A stretch of DNA of 64,000 nucleotides from Qipengyuania sp. SS22 (GTDB lineage Bacteria; Pseudomonadota; Alphaproteobacteria; Sphingomonadales; Sphingomonadaceae), in the NCBI RefSeq assembly GCF_025736935.1, contig NZ_CP107048.1, positions 1,873,501 to 1,937,500 on the forward strand, read 5' to 3'. Positions 26,488 to 35,043 of the stretch are shown one piece after another. The notes under the pieces are model-generated. The model searched no databases. It saw only the letters and a program-made list of their open reading frames with translations, and was not told the DNA's origin. The position numbers and the translations under genes are program-made. Within the stretch, counting starts at the first letter, position 1, and each line of letters opens with the position of its first letter.

Positions 26488-26799
26488 ATGCACAAGCAAG
26501 GCGAAGAAATCCACGTCACCGACACCGAAGCAAGCGGTGGTTCGAAAGAAGGCGTTGTGCGCTGGGTGCTGGCTGGCGGATTGCTGCTGGCGATCCTGCT
26601 GCTCTCGATCACCTGGATCGTACCTGCGCTGAGCACCGGCGATGTCGAGGAAGAAGGCACGGTTAGCGGCCAGATCTCCTCGATGGAAGATGACGGCGAC
26701 AGCACCGATAGCATCATCACCGATCTGGGCGACGACCAGATCGCCACACCCGATGACCAGGCCACCACCGAAGACGGCCTCGAAGTCGTCGAGAATTGA
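26488..26799 (+). CDS. Small single-pass membrane protein
   Basis: 103 residues from ATG 26488, behind GGGAG. A polar N-terminus of about 30 residues, one membrane helix (VLAGGLLLAILLLSITWIVPAL, about residues 31-52) and a very acidic extracytoplasmic tail rich in Asp/Glu/Ser/Thr. No family recognised. It precedes DUF2945 and DUF3008 genes in the same orientation, 22 bp apart, so may belong to the same stress-related group. Confidence 0.7.
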   Translation: MHKQGEEIHVTDTEASGGSKEGVVRWVLAGGLLLAILLLSITWIVPALSTGDVEEEGTVSGQISSMEDDGDSTDSIITDLGDDQIATPDDQATTEDGLEVVEN

Positions 26800-26821
26800 G
26801 CGCCGGCGAAAGAGTGGTCGC

Positions 26822-27049
26822 ATGAGCAATCCGAACAGCTTTCAGACCGACCAGTATGTCCAATGGAACTGGGGTAACGGCAAGGGTAAGGGCCAGGTGA
26901 AGGAGCGTTTCGAACGCGAGGTCACCCGCACCTTGCAGGGGACCGAAGTCACCAAGGACGGCGACGGGGACAACCCCGCCTATCTCATCAAACAGGAAGA
27001 CGGCGACGAAGTGCTGAAACGCGGTTCCGAACTGTCGGAGCAAGACTAA
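26822..27049 (+). CDS. DUF2945 (TUDOR-like) protein
   Basis: 75 residues. YVQWNWGNGKGKGQVKERFEREVTRTLQGTEV and NPAYLIKQEDGDEVLKRGSEL match DUF2945, a small SH3/TUDOR-like barrel. Function is unknown; it is widely linked to stress-type gene sets in proteobacteria. Its TAA overlaps the next ATG. Confidence 0.9.
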   Translation: MSNPNSFQTDQYVQWNWGNGKGKGQVKERFEREVTRTLQGTEVTKDGDGDNPAYLIKQEDGDEVLKRGSELSEQD

Positions 27050-27243
27050 TGCCTGCACAATCCAAAGCCCAGCAGCGTGCCGCCGGAGCGGCGCTTTCCG
27101 CCAAGCGCGGCGACACCAAGGTCGGCGACCTTCAGGGTGCCTCGAAGGACATGTACGATTCCATGACCGAAGAGGAACTGGAGGATTACGCCTCGACCGA
27201 TCTCGACGGCCTACCCGAGCATGTCGACGACGACGACGATTGA
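27049..27243 (+). CDS. DUF3008 family protein
   Basis: 64 residues. MPAQSKAQQRAAGAALSAKR, then LQGASKDMYDSMTEEELEDYA is the DUF3008 signature. The acidic C-terminus ends in five Asp. Part of the overlapping chain DUF2945-DUF3008-DUF1810. No function established. Confidence 0.9.
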   Translation: MPAQSKAQQRAAGAALSAKRGDTKVGDLQGASKDMYDSMTEEELEDYASTDLDGLPEHVDDDDD

Positions 27244-27667
27244 GCCTGCAGGTTTCGCGCATTTCGTGACCGCACAGGACGGCGGGGTGTACGAGCGGGC
27301 GCTCGATGAAATCCGTGCCGGGGCTAAGACCAGCCACTGGATGTGGTTCGTCTTCCCGCAGATTGCCGGGCTCGGCCAAAGCGCTACGACGCGCAAGTTC
27401 GCGCTTGCCGATCGCCACGCAGTACGCGCCTATTGCCGCCACGAGGATCTGGGTCCGCGCCTGTTCGAAGCGACCGAAGCGATGCTCGACTGGGCCGGCA
27501 CGATGGCTGCCGAAGATATTCTCGGCCCGATCGATGCAATGAAGTTTCGCAGCTCCATGACGCTATTCGAAGCCGCCTGTGGCGACGAAGACGCCCAGGT
27601 TTTTGCCGATGCGCTCGACCGGTTTTTCGGCGGCGAACGCGATCCACTGACGCTCGAGAAACTGTAA
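27221..27667 (+). CDS. DUF1810 family protein
   Basis: 148 residues. FVTAQDGGVYERALDEIRAG, HWMWFVFPQIAGLGQSATTRKFAL, and LGPIDAMKFRSSMTLFE followed by DRFFGGERDPLTLEKL fit DUF1810, an all-helical, calpastatin-like family of unknown role. The ATG at 27221 lies inside the previous gene, so the Asp codons of its tail are re-read as Thr. The alternative GTG at 27266 would cut the conserved first helix. Confidence 0.87.
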   Translation: MSTTTTIEPAGFAHFVTAQDGGVYERALDEIRAGAKTSHWMWFVFPQIAGLGQSATTRKFALADRHAVRAYCRHEDLGPRLFEATEAMLDWAGTMAAEDILGPIDAMKFRSSMTLFEAACGDEDAQVFADALDRFFGGERDPLTLEKL

Positions 27668-27686
27668 CCCGCCCGCTGGCGGGGGC

Positions 27687-28961
27687 CTATTCGGCCCCGT
27701 CGCGCGGTTCGCCCGCCGGATATTCATACGGCGGCATGTCAGCCGCGCTCGCCGCATAGGCTTCCGCCGCGCGCATGACGCGCATCATATTGCGCGAGGC
27801 GATCTTCTCGAGCTCGTCCTGCGTATAGCCGCGCCGCGCGAGTTCGACGAACAGCGCCGGATAGCCAGTGACGTCCTCCATCCCGATCGGTCCGGTCGGC
27901 ATTCCGTCGTAATCGCCGCCAATACCGATATGATCGATTCCTGCCACCGCGCGGATATGGTCGATATGGTCGGCCATGTCCGAGATAGTCGAAACCGGCG
28001 CGCGGTTCTGCGCGTCCCATTTGGCCAGCTGCGCTTCGACCGTGTCGGGCAGCCCCGGGTAAAGCGCCTTCAGCCGCGCTTCTTCACCAGCGCGATCGGC
28101 GGCATGGGTGCGCAGATCCTCGGTGACATACCACGGCAGCGCCACCACCATCACGATCCCGCCATTTTCAGGCAGGCGGGCAAGCACGCCATCGGGCACA
28201 TTGCGCGCGTGCCCATTGATTGCGCGCGCGCCCGAATGGCTGAAGATCACCGGCGCCTGCGCAGCGTCGAGCGCGTCGGTCATCACCGCATCGCTCACAT
28301 GGCTGAGATCGACCAGCATGCCGATGCGGTTCATCTCGCGCACCACATCCATGCCGAAAGCGTTGAGCCCGCCGTGCTGCGGCGCATCGGTTGCGCTGTC
28401 GGCCCAGCTCAGCGTCTTGCCATGCGTCAACGTCATGTAGCGCGCGCCCATGTCGTACATCTGGCGCAGCACGGCGAGGCTCGAGCCGATCGAATGGCCG
28501 CCTTCCATGCCAAGCAGCGAAGCGATCCGCCCTGCAGCCATCGCTTCCTCGACATCGTCGGCGGTCAGCGCCAGTTGCAGCGCATCGGGATAGCGCGCAA
28601 TCAGCCGCTTGGTCACGTCGATCTGCTCGACCGTGGCCTGCACCGCTTCGGCTTCGGGCAGGTTGGCGCTGACATAGACCGACCACCACTGCGCCCCAAC
28701 CTCCCCAAGACGCAGCCGCGCAAGGTCCGAATGCATCGCCTCGCGACCATCACGCGCGGTGTCGAGCGTATCGCGGAAATCGAAACTGTTGATCACATTG
28801 CCCAGCCGCGAACGCAGCTGGATCGGGACATCGTTATGCCCATCCCATACCGGCGCCGCTTCGAGCGCTGCGGCGGCGGTGCGTTCGGCTTCGTCCTGTG
28901 CCAACGCCGGGGTTCCGAAGGTGAGAGCGGCAGCGGCGGAAGCGAGCAGGAAATGGCGCAT
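27687..28961 (-). CDS. Dipeptidase, peptidase family M19
   Basis: 424 residues with a signal peptide (HFLLASAAAALTFGTPALA). Binuclear zinc site: WDGHNDVPIQ (HxD, about residue 40), Glu in LLGMEGGHSIG (about 150), LMLTHG-type RYMTLTHGK, HVSD in VDLSHVSDAVM, HSGAR in IFSHSGARAIN and the Asp in HIGIGGDYDG. Membrane-dipeptidase family: cleaves dipeptides, in the periplasm here. Stands alone; convergent with the DUF1810 gene. Confidence 0.94.
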   Translation of the reverse strand: MRHFLLASAAAALTFGTPALAQDEAERTAAAALEAAPVWDGHNDVPIQLRSRLGNVINSFDFRDTLDTARDGREAMHSDLARLRLGEVGAQWWSVYVSANLPEAEAVQATVEQIDVTKRLIARYPDALQLALTADDVEEAMAAGRIASLLGMEGGHSIGSSLAVLRQMYDMGARYMTLTHGKTLSWADSATDAPQHGGLNAFGMDVVREMNRIGMLVDLSHVSDAVMTDALDAAQAPVIFSHSGARAINGHARNVPDGVLARLPENGGIVMVVALPWYVTEDLRTHAADRAGEEARLKALYPGLPDTVEAQLAKWDAQNRAPVSTISDMADHIDHIRAVAGIDHIGIGGDYDGMPTGPIGMEDVTGYPALFVELARRGYTQDELEKIASRNMMRVMRAAEAYAASAADMPPYEYPAGEPRDGAE

Positions 28962-29029
28962 GAACAGGAACCCCTTGATATAGTATGCCCTGTCCTAGCA
29001 AACAGGCGCGGCAAGGAAAGGCCCCAATC

Positions 29030-29320
29030 ATGACCATCACCGCCCGCTGGAACGGCGAAACGCTGGCCCGCAGCGACGACACGCTAATCGTCGAGGGGAA
29101 TCACTATTTTCCCGCAGGCGATGTTGCCCCCGGCGTGCTCGTGCCGAACGAGACCACCAGCCATTGCGGGTGGAAGGGGACGGCCAACTATTATTCGGTC
29201 AATGCGGGCGGGGCGATCAATACCGACGCTGCCTTCTACTATCCCGAACCGCTGGGAGCCGCCGCCGCGATCACGGGCCGGATCGCCTTCTGGAAAGGTG
29301 TCGAGGTGGTCGAACTGTGA
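29030..29320 (+). CDS. DUF427 domain protein
   Basis: 96 residues from ATG 29030. ARWNGETLARSDDTLIVEGNHYFP, TTSHCGWKGTANYYSVNAGG and AAFYYPEP are the DUF427 barrel signature, with conserved Cys-Gly-Trp-Lys-Gly. The family is structurally known but functionally unassigned. About 35 bp before a DoxX-like gene. Confidence 0.92.
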   Translation: MTITARWNGETLARSDDTLIVEGNHYFPAGDVAPGVLVPNETTSHCGWKGTANYYSVNAGGAINTDAAFYYPEPLGAAAAITGRIAFWKGVEVVEL

Positions 29321-29354
29321 CCGCTGTCCAGACAATTGCCGGGAGGTCGCGCGG

Positions 29355-29753
29355 ATGATCCGGCACACTCTGCGCTGGGTGCTTGCGGCATTCTATGCCT
29401 TCGCCGGATATGTGCATCTCGCCAATCCGGCTCCATTTCTGTCGATCATGCCCGCGTGGGTGCCCGTGCCCGAGGCGGTGGTGTTATGGACCGGAATTGC
29501 CGAATTGCTGGGAGCGGCCGCGCTGGCGCAATGGGCCAGCCTGCCGCTGCGGCGCGCGGGCGGCATCGGACTGGCGCTTTACGCAGTGTGCGTGTTTCCT
29601 GCGAACATCCATCACTTCGCGCTCGATCTGGCGCGCCCGGATGGGGGGCTCGGGCTCGGCTATCATGTCCCGAGAATGATCGCGCAGCCGCTGGTCGTAT
29701 GGCTGGCGTTGTGGACCGGCGGCGTAACGGACTGGCCGCTACGCCGCCGGTAA
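29355..29753 (+). CDS. DoxX-like four-helix membrane protein
   Basis: 132 residues, four predicted membrane helices. LRWVLAAFYAFAGYVHLANPAPFLSIMPAW and AVVLWTGIAELLGAAAL, then YAVCVFPANIHHFALD, resemble the DoxX/DoxD-like family of small inner-membrane proteins. Conserved His in the PANIHHF helix end. Function unknown, possibly redox or thiosulfate related in the wider family. Confidence 0.8.
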   Translation: MIRHTLRWVLAAFYAFAGYVHLANPAPFLSIMPAWVPVPEAVVLWTGIAELLGAAALAQWASLPLRRAGGIGLALYAVCVFPANIHHFALDLARPDGGLGLGYHVPRMIAQPLVVWLALWTGGVTDWPLRRR

Positions 29754-29757
29754 CACC

Positions 29758-30009
29758 TTAGCTCATGTGCTTCGAGACGGCGCCCGTCATCTTGAACATG
29801 GAGATCTGTTCCTTGCCGATCACCGCGCCGAGCTTGTCGTCGGGGTTGATCATGCGGCGATCCTTGGAGTCCTGCAGGTCGTTCGCCTTGATGTGATCCC
29901 ACACCTTGGAGGTGACCTGGGCGCGGGTCATCGGACCCTTGCCAACCACGGTTTCCAGTTCCGGCGAAAGATTCACCGGCTTCTGCAGTGCGTTGTTCTT
30001 GCCAGCCAT
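29758..30009 (-). CDS. SWIB/MDM2-domain protein
   Basis: 83 residues, essentially one SWIB domain: MTRAQVTSKVWDHIKANDLQDSKDRRMINPDDKLGAV followed by SMFKMTGAVSKHM. Stand-alone SWIB proteins occur in many alphaproteobacteria and in Chlamydia, where related domains accompany topoisomerase. Probably nucleoid associated; the target is unknown. Confidence 0.93.
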   Translation of the reverse strand: MAGKNNALQKPVNLSPELETVVGKGPMTRAQVTSKVWDHIKANDLQDSKDRRMINPDDKLGAVIGKEQISMFKMTGAVSKHMS

Positions 30010-30034
30010 GACAGTTCCTTTCCTTGGCTATGCT

Positions 30035-30619
30035 TCAATCGACGTCGCCAAGATCCTCAACATCCAGTTCCTCGACCTCATGGCCTTCGAACCGGGCTGT
30101 CAGGACCGCAGCGGCGGTTACATGTCCGTCAAGATTACGGACGAGTTCTTCGAGCGTCGCCCCCGGCATCAGCGTGAGCGGGAGGTCGACTGCAAAAAGC
30201 TGAAAGATATAGCGATGCTCTTCGCCCAGCGGCGGATCGGGCAACAGCCATTCCGAATTGCCGTGGGAGTTCTTGCCGGTGCGCGGCGGGGTCTCGCCTT
30301 CCATGAGCTTGCCCTTCTGCGGCGGCAGGCCCCAGACGGTCCAGTGGACGTGCCCCTTGTCGGCATCCTCGGCGACCAGCACCAGCTCGTGCGCGCCCGG
30401 CGGCGGCGCGGTCCATTCGAGCGGCGGCGCGACAGCGTCTTCCTCGACCGCAGTAAACGAGGGATCGAGTTCGCCCTCATGACCGAACGCTGCACTGGTC
30501 AGGGCGAAGCCGCCCCGTCCGAGCATGCGCTCGTCGGCGACCTTCTCCAAGGTGAGCGTATGCCCGATGGCACCTCCGCCGACCGCATTCTGAACCCAGG
30601 GCGCAACGCCGCTAGCCAT
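30035..30619 (-). CDS. YbhB/YbcL-type (PEBP, Raf-kinase-inhibitor-like) protein
   Basis: 194 residues from ATG 30619. PEBP fold: FALTSAAFGHEGELDPSFTAV, VAPPLEWTAPPPGAHELVLVAEDADKGHVHWTVWGLPP and the C-terminal HRYIFQLFAVDLPLTLMPGATLEELV. An N-terminal extension of about 40 residues has no signal peptide. Binds an unknown anionic ligand; no bacterial kinase target is established. Same strand as the SWIB gene. Confidence 0.9.
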   Translation of the reverse strand: MASGVAPWVQNAVGGGAIGHTLTLEKVADERMLGRGGFALTSAAFGHEGELDPSFTAVEEDAVAPPLEWTAPPPGAHELVLVAEDADKGHVHWTVWGLPPQKGKLMEGETPPRTGKNSHGNSEWLLPDPPLGEEHRYIFQLFAVDLPLTLMPGATLEELVRNLDGHVTAAAVLTARFEGHEVEELDVEDLGDVD

Positions 30620-30839
30620 GAAAACTCCTGTATTTGCGCCACTGCGGCGTATTCGGGTCAACCTTTAAGGCATAGCTAGGGGCGACAAACCATCCCGCGC
30701 CGCGAAATTTGCACCGTTTTTGAGGGAAACCGGGGCTTGTCAGGGACCATTCGCGCCCTTGCCCGCCCCCGATTTAGCCGTCATTGACCGTGAATGAGGC
30801 CTTCGGGGGACCGGGGGACGGGATCAGGAGAGGAAGCAC

Positions 30840-32267
30840 ATGGGGCTTGGTCGCACCATTTTCAGCGCCACACTGGCATTCTCGCTCGCCGCATGCGGCG
30901 GGGGCGGCGGCTCCAGCGGAGGCGGCGGGAATACCGGCGGCAGCCTGACCGGTGGGGGCGGTTCGCCGGACGATTGCACGCTTGCCAGCCGGCAGGACTG
31001 GACGCTGGGGCAGATGGAGGAATGGTATCTGTTCCCCAGCCTGCTCGACCGGACGGTGAACGCAGGGAATTTCAGCTCGGTCCAGGGCTATATCGATGCA
31101 CTGGTCGCGCCTGCCCGGGCGCAGGACCGCGATCGCTACTTCACCTACATCACCTCGATCGCCGAAGAGAACGCGCTGATCAGCAGCGGGTCAAACGCCG
31201 GCTTCGGAGTGCGCCTGAGCTATGATGTCGCCGCACGGCGGGTGTTCGTGGTCGAGGCGTTCGAGAATGCCTCCGCGTTTGCGCAAGGCATCGACCGGGG
31301 CAGCGAGATCATGGCCATTGGCGGGCAGACCGTCGCGGCGCTGATGGCCAGCGGCGGTGCGCAGGCAGTGGTCAATGCGCTCGGCCCCAGCGATCCCGGC
31401 GTTACCCGCCAATTGCGCATCCGCCAGCCCAATGGCGGCGAAGTCACCGTGGGCGTGACCAAGACCGAATATGCGCTCGACCCGATCTCGGATCGCTATG
31501 GCGCGAAGATCCTCGACAATGGCGGGACCAAGGTTGGCTATATCAATCTGCGCACCTTCATCATCGACGATGCCAAGACCCAATTGCGCGATGCCTTCGC
31601 CGTCTTCCGCGCCGAGGGCGTGACGCAGGTCATCCTCGATTTCCGTTACAATGGCGGCGGGCTGGTATCGGTCGCGGAACTGCTTGGCGACCTGCTCGCG
31701 GCGGACCGGACCGGACAGGTTTTCAGCAAGACGACCTTTCGCGATTCCAAAAGCGACTTCAACGAAATCGCGCTCTTCGCCGCCGCGCCGCAGGCCATTG
31801 CGGCGACCAAGATCGCGGTGATCGGTACCGAAGGGACCGCGTCGGCCAGCGAGTTGGTGGCCAATGCCTTCATCCCCATCCTCGGCGACGACATCGCGCT
31901 GATCGGCACCGATACCTATGGCAAGCCGGTCGGGCAGATCGCCCGCGACCGGTCGGCCTGCGACGACCGGCTGCGTGTGGTCGCCTTCCGTTCGGTCAAT
32001 GCCGATGACGGGGGCGATTACTATTCGGGCCTCGCCAGCGTGATGCCGCAAACCTGCCGCGCGAGCGACGATATCCTCACCCCGCTGGGCGACCCGGGCG
32101 AAGCCTCGATCGCCACCGCGCTCGATTTCCTTGCCGGGCGCAGCTGCACCGCGATCGGCGCGGCGGCGGAAGGTATCGCCGAAAGCCGGGCAGCACCCGC
32201 CAAGCGCGAACTGGTCATGCCGCAGGCGCCCTCGCCCGCGCAGATCGAAATCCCGGGGCTGCAATGA
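30840..32267 (+). CDS. S41-family (C-terminal-processing-like) lipoprotein protease
   Basis: 475 residues. Lipoprotein signal with lipobox LAAC (Cys at about 19) and a Gly/Ser-rich spacer of about 25 residues. PDZ-like domain at GFGVRLSYDVAARRVFVVEAF and GIDRGSEIMAIGGQTV. Peptidase domain with YINLRTFI, VILDFRYNGGGLVSVAELL and the nucleophile Ser in GTEGTASASELVANAF; Lys is expected about 25 residues on in DTYGKPVGQ. Outer-membrane-anchored protease with unknown substrate. Its stop overlaps the Mpo1-like gene by four bases. Confidence 0.9.
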   Translation: MGLGRTIFSATLAFSLAACGGGGGSSGGGGNTGGSLTGGGGSPDDCTLASRQDWTLGQMEEWYLFPSLLDRTVNAGNFSSVQGYIDALVAPARAQDRDRYFTYITSIAEENALISSGSNAGFGVRLSYDVAARRVFVVEAFENASAFAQGIDRGSEIMAIGGQTVAALMASGGAQAVVNALGPSDPGVTRQLRIRQPNGGEVTVGVTKTEYALDPISDRYGAKILDNGGTKVGYINLRTFIIDDAKTQLRDAFAVFRAEGVTQVILDFRYNGGGLVSVAELLGDLLAADRTGQVFSKTTFRDSKSDFNEIALFAAAPQAIAATKIAVIGTEGTASASELVANAFIPILGDDIALIGTDTYGKPVGQIARDRSACDDRLRVVAFRSVNADDGGDYYSGLASVMPQTCRASDDILTPLGDPGEASIATALDFLAGRSCTAIGAAAEGIAESRAAPAKRELVMPQAPSPAQIEIPGLQ

Positions 32268-32602
32268 CCAACCGGCGCTACACGACCTTCGCCGCATTCT
32301 GGCCGTTCTACCTGCGCGAACATGCGCGCCCCGGAACCCGCGCGCTGCATTACATCGGCACCTCGCTGGTCGTCGCGCTGGGCGTGGCGGCGCTGGCGAC
32401 GGGCGAGTGGCTGCTGGTGTTCGGCATGCCGCTGGCCGGGTACTTCTTCGCCTGGATCGCGCATTTCGGGCATGAGAAGAACCGCCCGGCGACCTTCACT
32501 TATCCGCTGTGGAGCCTGCGCGCCGATTTCCGCATGTGGTGGATGTGGCTGACCGGCAGGCTCGGTCCCGAACTCGAGGATGCCGGCGTCACCAAACGCT
32601 AG
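32264..32602 (+). CDS. Mpo1-like (DUF962) membrane protein
   Basis: 112 residues. FAAFWPFYLREHARPGTRALHYIGTSLV, then AWIAHFGHEKNRPATFTYPLWSLRADFRMW is the DUF962/Mpo1 pattern with conserved His in LHYIG and HFGHEKN. Two or three membrane helices. Yeast Mpo1 is an Fe-dependent 2-hydroxy-fatty-acid dioxygenase (alpha-oxidation of phytosphingosine). Since sphingomonads make sphingolipids with 2-hydroxy acids, such a role is tempting but only inferred. Confidence 0.9.
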   Translation: MTNRRYTTFAAFWPFYLREHARPGTRALHYIGTSLVVALGVAALATGEWLLVFGMPLAGYFFAWIAHFGHEKNRPATFTYPLWSLRADFRMWWMWLTGRLGPELEDAGVTKR

Positions 32603-33051
32603 GCGACCGCCGCGGCCATGGTCATCAGCCCGAGGCCCAAGGACAGCGGCACTCGCAGCGACATCCACCAGCGCGGGACCAATGGACCCAGCTTGGCATC
32701 GACACCCAGGCTGACCAGCAGTGCCCCGCTGAGCATGACCAGCGAAGGTTCGGGCCATTGCCAGCCCAGCGCCCATGGCACGAAACCGGCCAGCGCCACG
32801 AGGCTTGGCAGCACCGCCGCCACCCAGACCCAGCCGAGCGTGTTGCGCCGCTGCGCCGCAGGGGCGGCCGCCGCAATCCCCCACCACATCCCGCCGAGAA
32901 ACGACAGGATCAGTGCAGCATAGGCGAAGGCCAGCGCCTGCGCGGGTTCGCGCCATTCCGTCGGGCCGGCATAAAGCACCCCGACGCAGGCCAGTTGTGG
33001 CAGCAGCCCGGCGCGGCCAAGCCAGCGCGGCATGGCCGGAACAGCGTCCAT
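32599..33051 (-). CDS. DUF3429 membrane protein
   Basis: 150 residues, about five hydrophobic helices. LGRAGLLPQLACVGVLYAGP, FAYAALILSFLGGMWWGIA and VLPSLVALAGFVPWALGWQ match DUF3429. Function unknown. Convergent with the Mpo1-like gene by four bases; its start overlaps the stop of the upstream lipoprotein gene. Confidence 0.88.
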   Translation of the reverse strand: MDAVPAMPRWLGRAGLLPQLACVGVLYAGPTEWREPAQALAFAYAALILSFLGGMWWGIAAAAPAAQRRNTLGWVWVAAVLPSLVALAGFVPWALGWQWPEPSLVMLSGALLVSLGVDAKLGPLVPRWWMSLRVPLSLGLGLMTMAAAVA

Positions 33052-33485
33052 CAGGGCAGTTCCGGCCCGTCGAAGGGCTGGCTATCGGTCCAGGCACACC
33101 CCTGGCGCTGTTCGTCGCCCAGGAGCAAGGTCGCAGTGTAGGGATAGGTCCGGTCGCTCATCCCGTCCGAACATTCGCCCGGCGTGATCATCAGATCAAA
33201 CGCCGCCCCGTCGAGCTGCCCGCTGATACCCAAGCCGTTATTGCCCGCGAACCGGTCGACCGCGAACTCGCTGCCGTCGGGGTTCTCGGGCGTGGCATAG
33301 AGCGCCAGGCCGCCCCCCGCCGCGCCGTCCCAGAACGGTTCGGTGCCGATATAATGGACCACTTCCCCCGCACCGATCCCCGCAAAGGTGCCGTTGTCCA
33401 GTCCCTCGGGTACGTCGCCCGAGCCGGTGTTGCAGGCGGTCAGGAGCAAGGCCGGCAAGGCGGCGAACAGGATGCGGGTGGTCAT
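33051..33485 (-). CDS. COG3650-like lipoprotein
   Basis: 144 residues with lipobox LLTAC (Cys about 18). GAGEVVHYIGTEPFWDGAAG, then LMITPGECSDGMSDRTYPYTATLLLG and the Cys of RQGCAW are the C-terminal domain of COG3650 proteins, often fused to META or lysozyme-inhibitor-like domains. The two Cys probably pair in the periplasm. It overlaps the alpha/beta hydrolase stop by four bases. Function unknown. Confidence 0.82.
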   Translation of the reverse strand: MTTRILFAALPALLLTACNTGSGDVPEGLDNGTFAGIGAGEVVHYIGTEPFWDGAAGGGLALYATPENPDGSEFAVDRFAGNNGLGISGQLDGAAFDLMITPGECSDGMSDRTYPYTATLLLGDEQRQGCAWTDSQPFDGPELP

Positions 33486-34399
33486 GCAGTCTTCCCATGC
33501 TGACGGATGAAATTCGCGGTTTCGGCGCGTGCGCGCTTTCCTTCGGGGACAGGCAGCAGCATCCAGACGTGAAACATATCCTCATACTCGCGATAGATGT
33601 GGTCGGGCATGCCCACCTGCGCCAGCTTCCCGGCAAGGCGGCGCCCATCGACCAGCAGGATATCGGCGCTACCCGAGAAGATTGCCATCGGGGGCAATCC
33701 CTCCAGCGGTCCGAACAGCGGGCTGACGCGCGGATCGTCGATTGCCAAATCGCCGCGATACATATCGCCGCAGGCCTTGAGCCCGCTGACCGCCAGCATC
33801 CCGTCGCGTGGTTCGATTTCGCGCTGCCCTTCGGCGGTGGCGGTCGCATCGAGCCAAGGCGAATAAAGCACGAGGCTGCCGGGCAGCGGCTGGTCCGCAG
33901 ACTTGAGCATCTGCGCCAGCGCCAGTGTCATGCCGCCGCCCGCGCTGTCCCCCATCACCGTGACCCGATCCGCGCCATAGCGCTCGGCCACTTCGAGATA
34001 GAGCGACCGCATGGCCTCCAGCGTCTCATCCGCCTTATGTTCGGGCGCCAGCGGGTAAAGCGGCACCGTCGCCGAAGCGCCCAGCCGCTCGCACAGATCC
34101 GCGACCGCATCCCAATGCACGCCGGCGATGTCCATCACATAGCCGCCGCCATGCAGATACAGCAGATGCGGCGCGCCGCGCTGGGCCCCGCCCTTGGGCT
34201 CGAGCGTGACCACCGGAAACCCGCGACTGGCATGTTCGCGAATATCGAAGCGCTTGCTCCACTTCGCACGCGGGCGGATCGGCTTGGCCGCTCGCAGCTT
34301 GGCGATCCGTTCGTCGAACTTGTCGGGCTGCGAGAAGAACCGCTTGATGCCGAGCAGCGGCAGCGCGAGTTTGACAAGGCGGGCGCGAATACTGGTCAT
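33482..34399 (-). CDS. Alpha/beta hydrolase (HSL-type esterase)
   Basis: 305 residues. Oxyanion motif LHGGGYVMDI (about residue 80), nucleophile GDSAGGGMTLALAQ (Ser about 150), catalytic Asp near SADILLVDGRRL and His in EYEDMFHVWMLL, giving the hormone-sensitive-lipase family. No signal peptide, so cytosolic or membrane-peripheral. First of three overlapping genes on this strand together with a lipoprotein and DUF3429. Confidence 0.93.
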   Translation of the reverse strand: MTSIRARLVKLALPLLGIKRFFSQPDKFDERIAKLRAAKPIRPRAKWSKRFDIREHASRGFPVVTLEPKGGAQRGAPHLLYLHGGGYVMDIAGVHWDAVADLCERLGASATVPLYPLAPEHKADETLEAMRSLYLEVAERYGADRVTVMGDSAGGGMTLALAQMLKSADQPLPGSLVLYSPWLDATATAEGQREIEPRDGMLAVSGLKACGDMYRGDLAIDDPRVSPLFGPLEGLPPMAIFSGSADILLVDGRRLAGKLAQVGMPDHIYREYEDMFHVWMLLPVPEGKRARAETANFIRQHGKTA

Positions 34400-34412
34400 A
34401 TGACTCTTTCCT

Positions 34413-34862
34413 TCAGGTCCGACCGGACCAGTCGTGGCTCAGCAGCTTGACCGTGACGCGGCCCGTGGCGACCAGCGCGCCATCGGCATCGTGCATCGGC
34501 ACATCGGCGGTGTAGCCCGCGCTGCCCTTGCGCTCGAGATCGGCCTCCAGCGCGGCGATATCGCTATCGGTCAGCTCGTATTCGCCGGTGACGTCGCTGG
34601 CGGCCATGCGATGAAAGTCCACCGCGATATCCTTGATGATCGGAAAATGGCGCGCAGTGTCGAGGATCGAGATCCCCGGCCCTGCCGCAATCGCTTCGGC
34701 GAGCACGCAGAACGCGCCGAGATACATCACGTCGACATGGTTGGCATTGCCGTCGAGCGGCATCAGCAGTTTCGAATATCCGCGCCGCTCCTCGATCCGG
34801 CGCATCCCGGTGCGCTCGACAAAGGGTACGCTGTAAACCGGTTTCTCGGCGGCTACGCCCAT
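34413..34862 (-). CDS. Hotdog-fold thioesterase-like protein (DUF4442/YiiD type)
   Basis: 149 residues from ATG 34862; the longer frame is upstream leader. KLLMPLDGNANHVDVMYLGAFCVLAEAIAAGPG aligns with the helix and strand of the hotdog fold, followed by FPIIKDIAVDFHRMAASDVTGEY and GYTADVPMHDADGALVATGRVTVKLL. Acyl-CoA thioesterase activity is the family expectation. It lies 13 bp upstream of the esterase gene, so the two are probably co-transcribed. Confidence 0.78.
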   Translation of the reverse strand: MGVAAEKPVYSVPFVERTGMRRIEERRGYSKLLMPLDGNANHVDVMYLGAFCVLAEAIAAGPGISILDTARHFPIIKDIAVDFHRMAASDVTGEYELTDSDIAALEADLERKGSAGYTADVPMHDADGALVATGRVTVKLLSHDWSGRT

Positions 34863-34990
34863 CGCTGTTCTCCTCTCGCCCGCGCAAGACGCTAGCGCGC
34901 CGCGCCGCAGGTGCAAGCTTCGAAGCATGGAGTTCGCCGATCTCCCCGTTTTGTATGACGCATTGGGGACGCTGCAGGACAGCGCCTACG

Positions 34991-35020
34991 AAAAAGGCGG
35001 CCCCCTGAAGGAGCCGCCTT
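34991..35020 (-). terminator. Intrinsic terminator of the fasciclin gene
   Basis: On the minus strand GGCGGCTCC, a TTCA-containing loop and GGGGGCCGCC are followed by TTTTT. It lies 24 bp after the fasciclin stop. Confidence 0.8.
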
Positions 35021-35043
35021 TCGCGAGTAACAGTGCGATCGCC

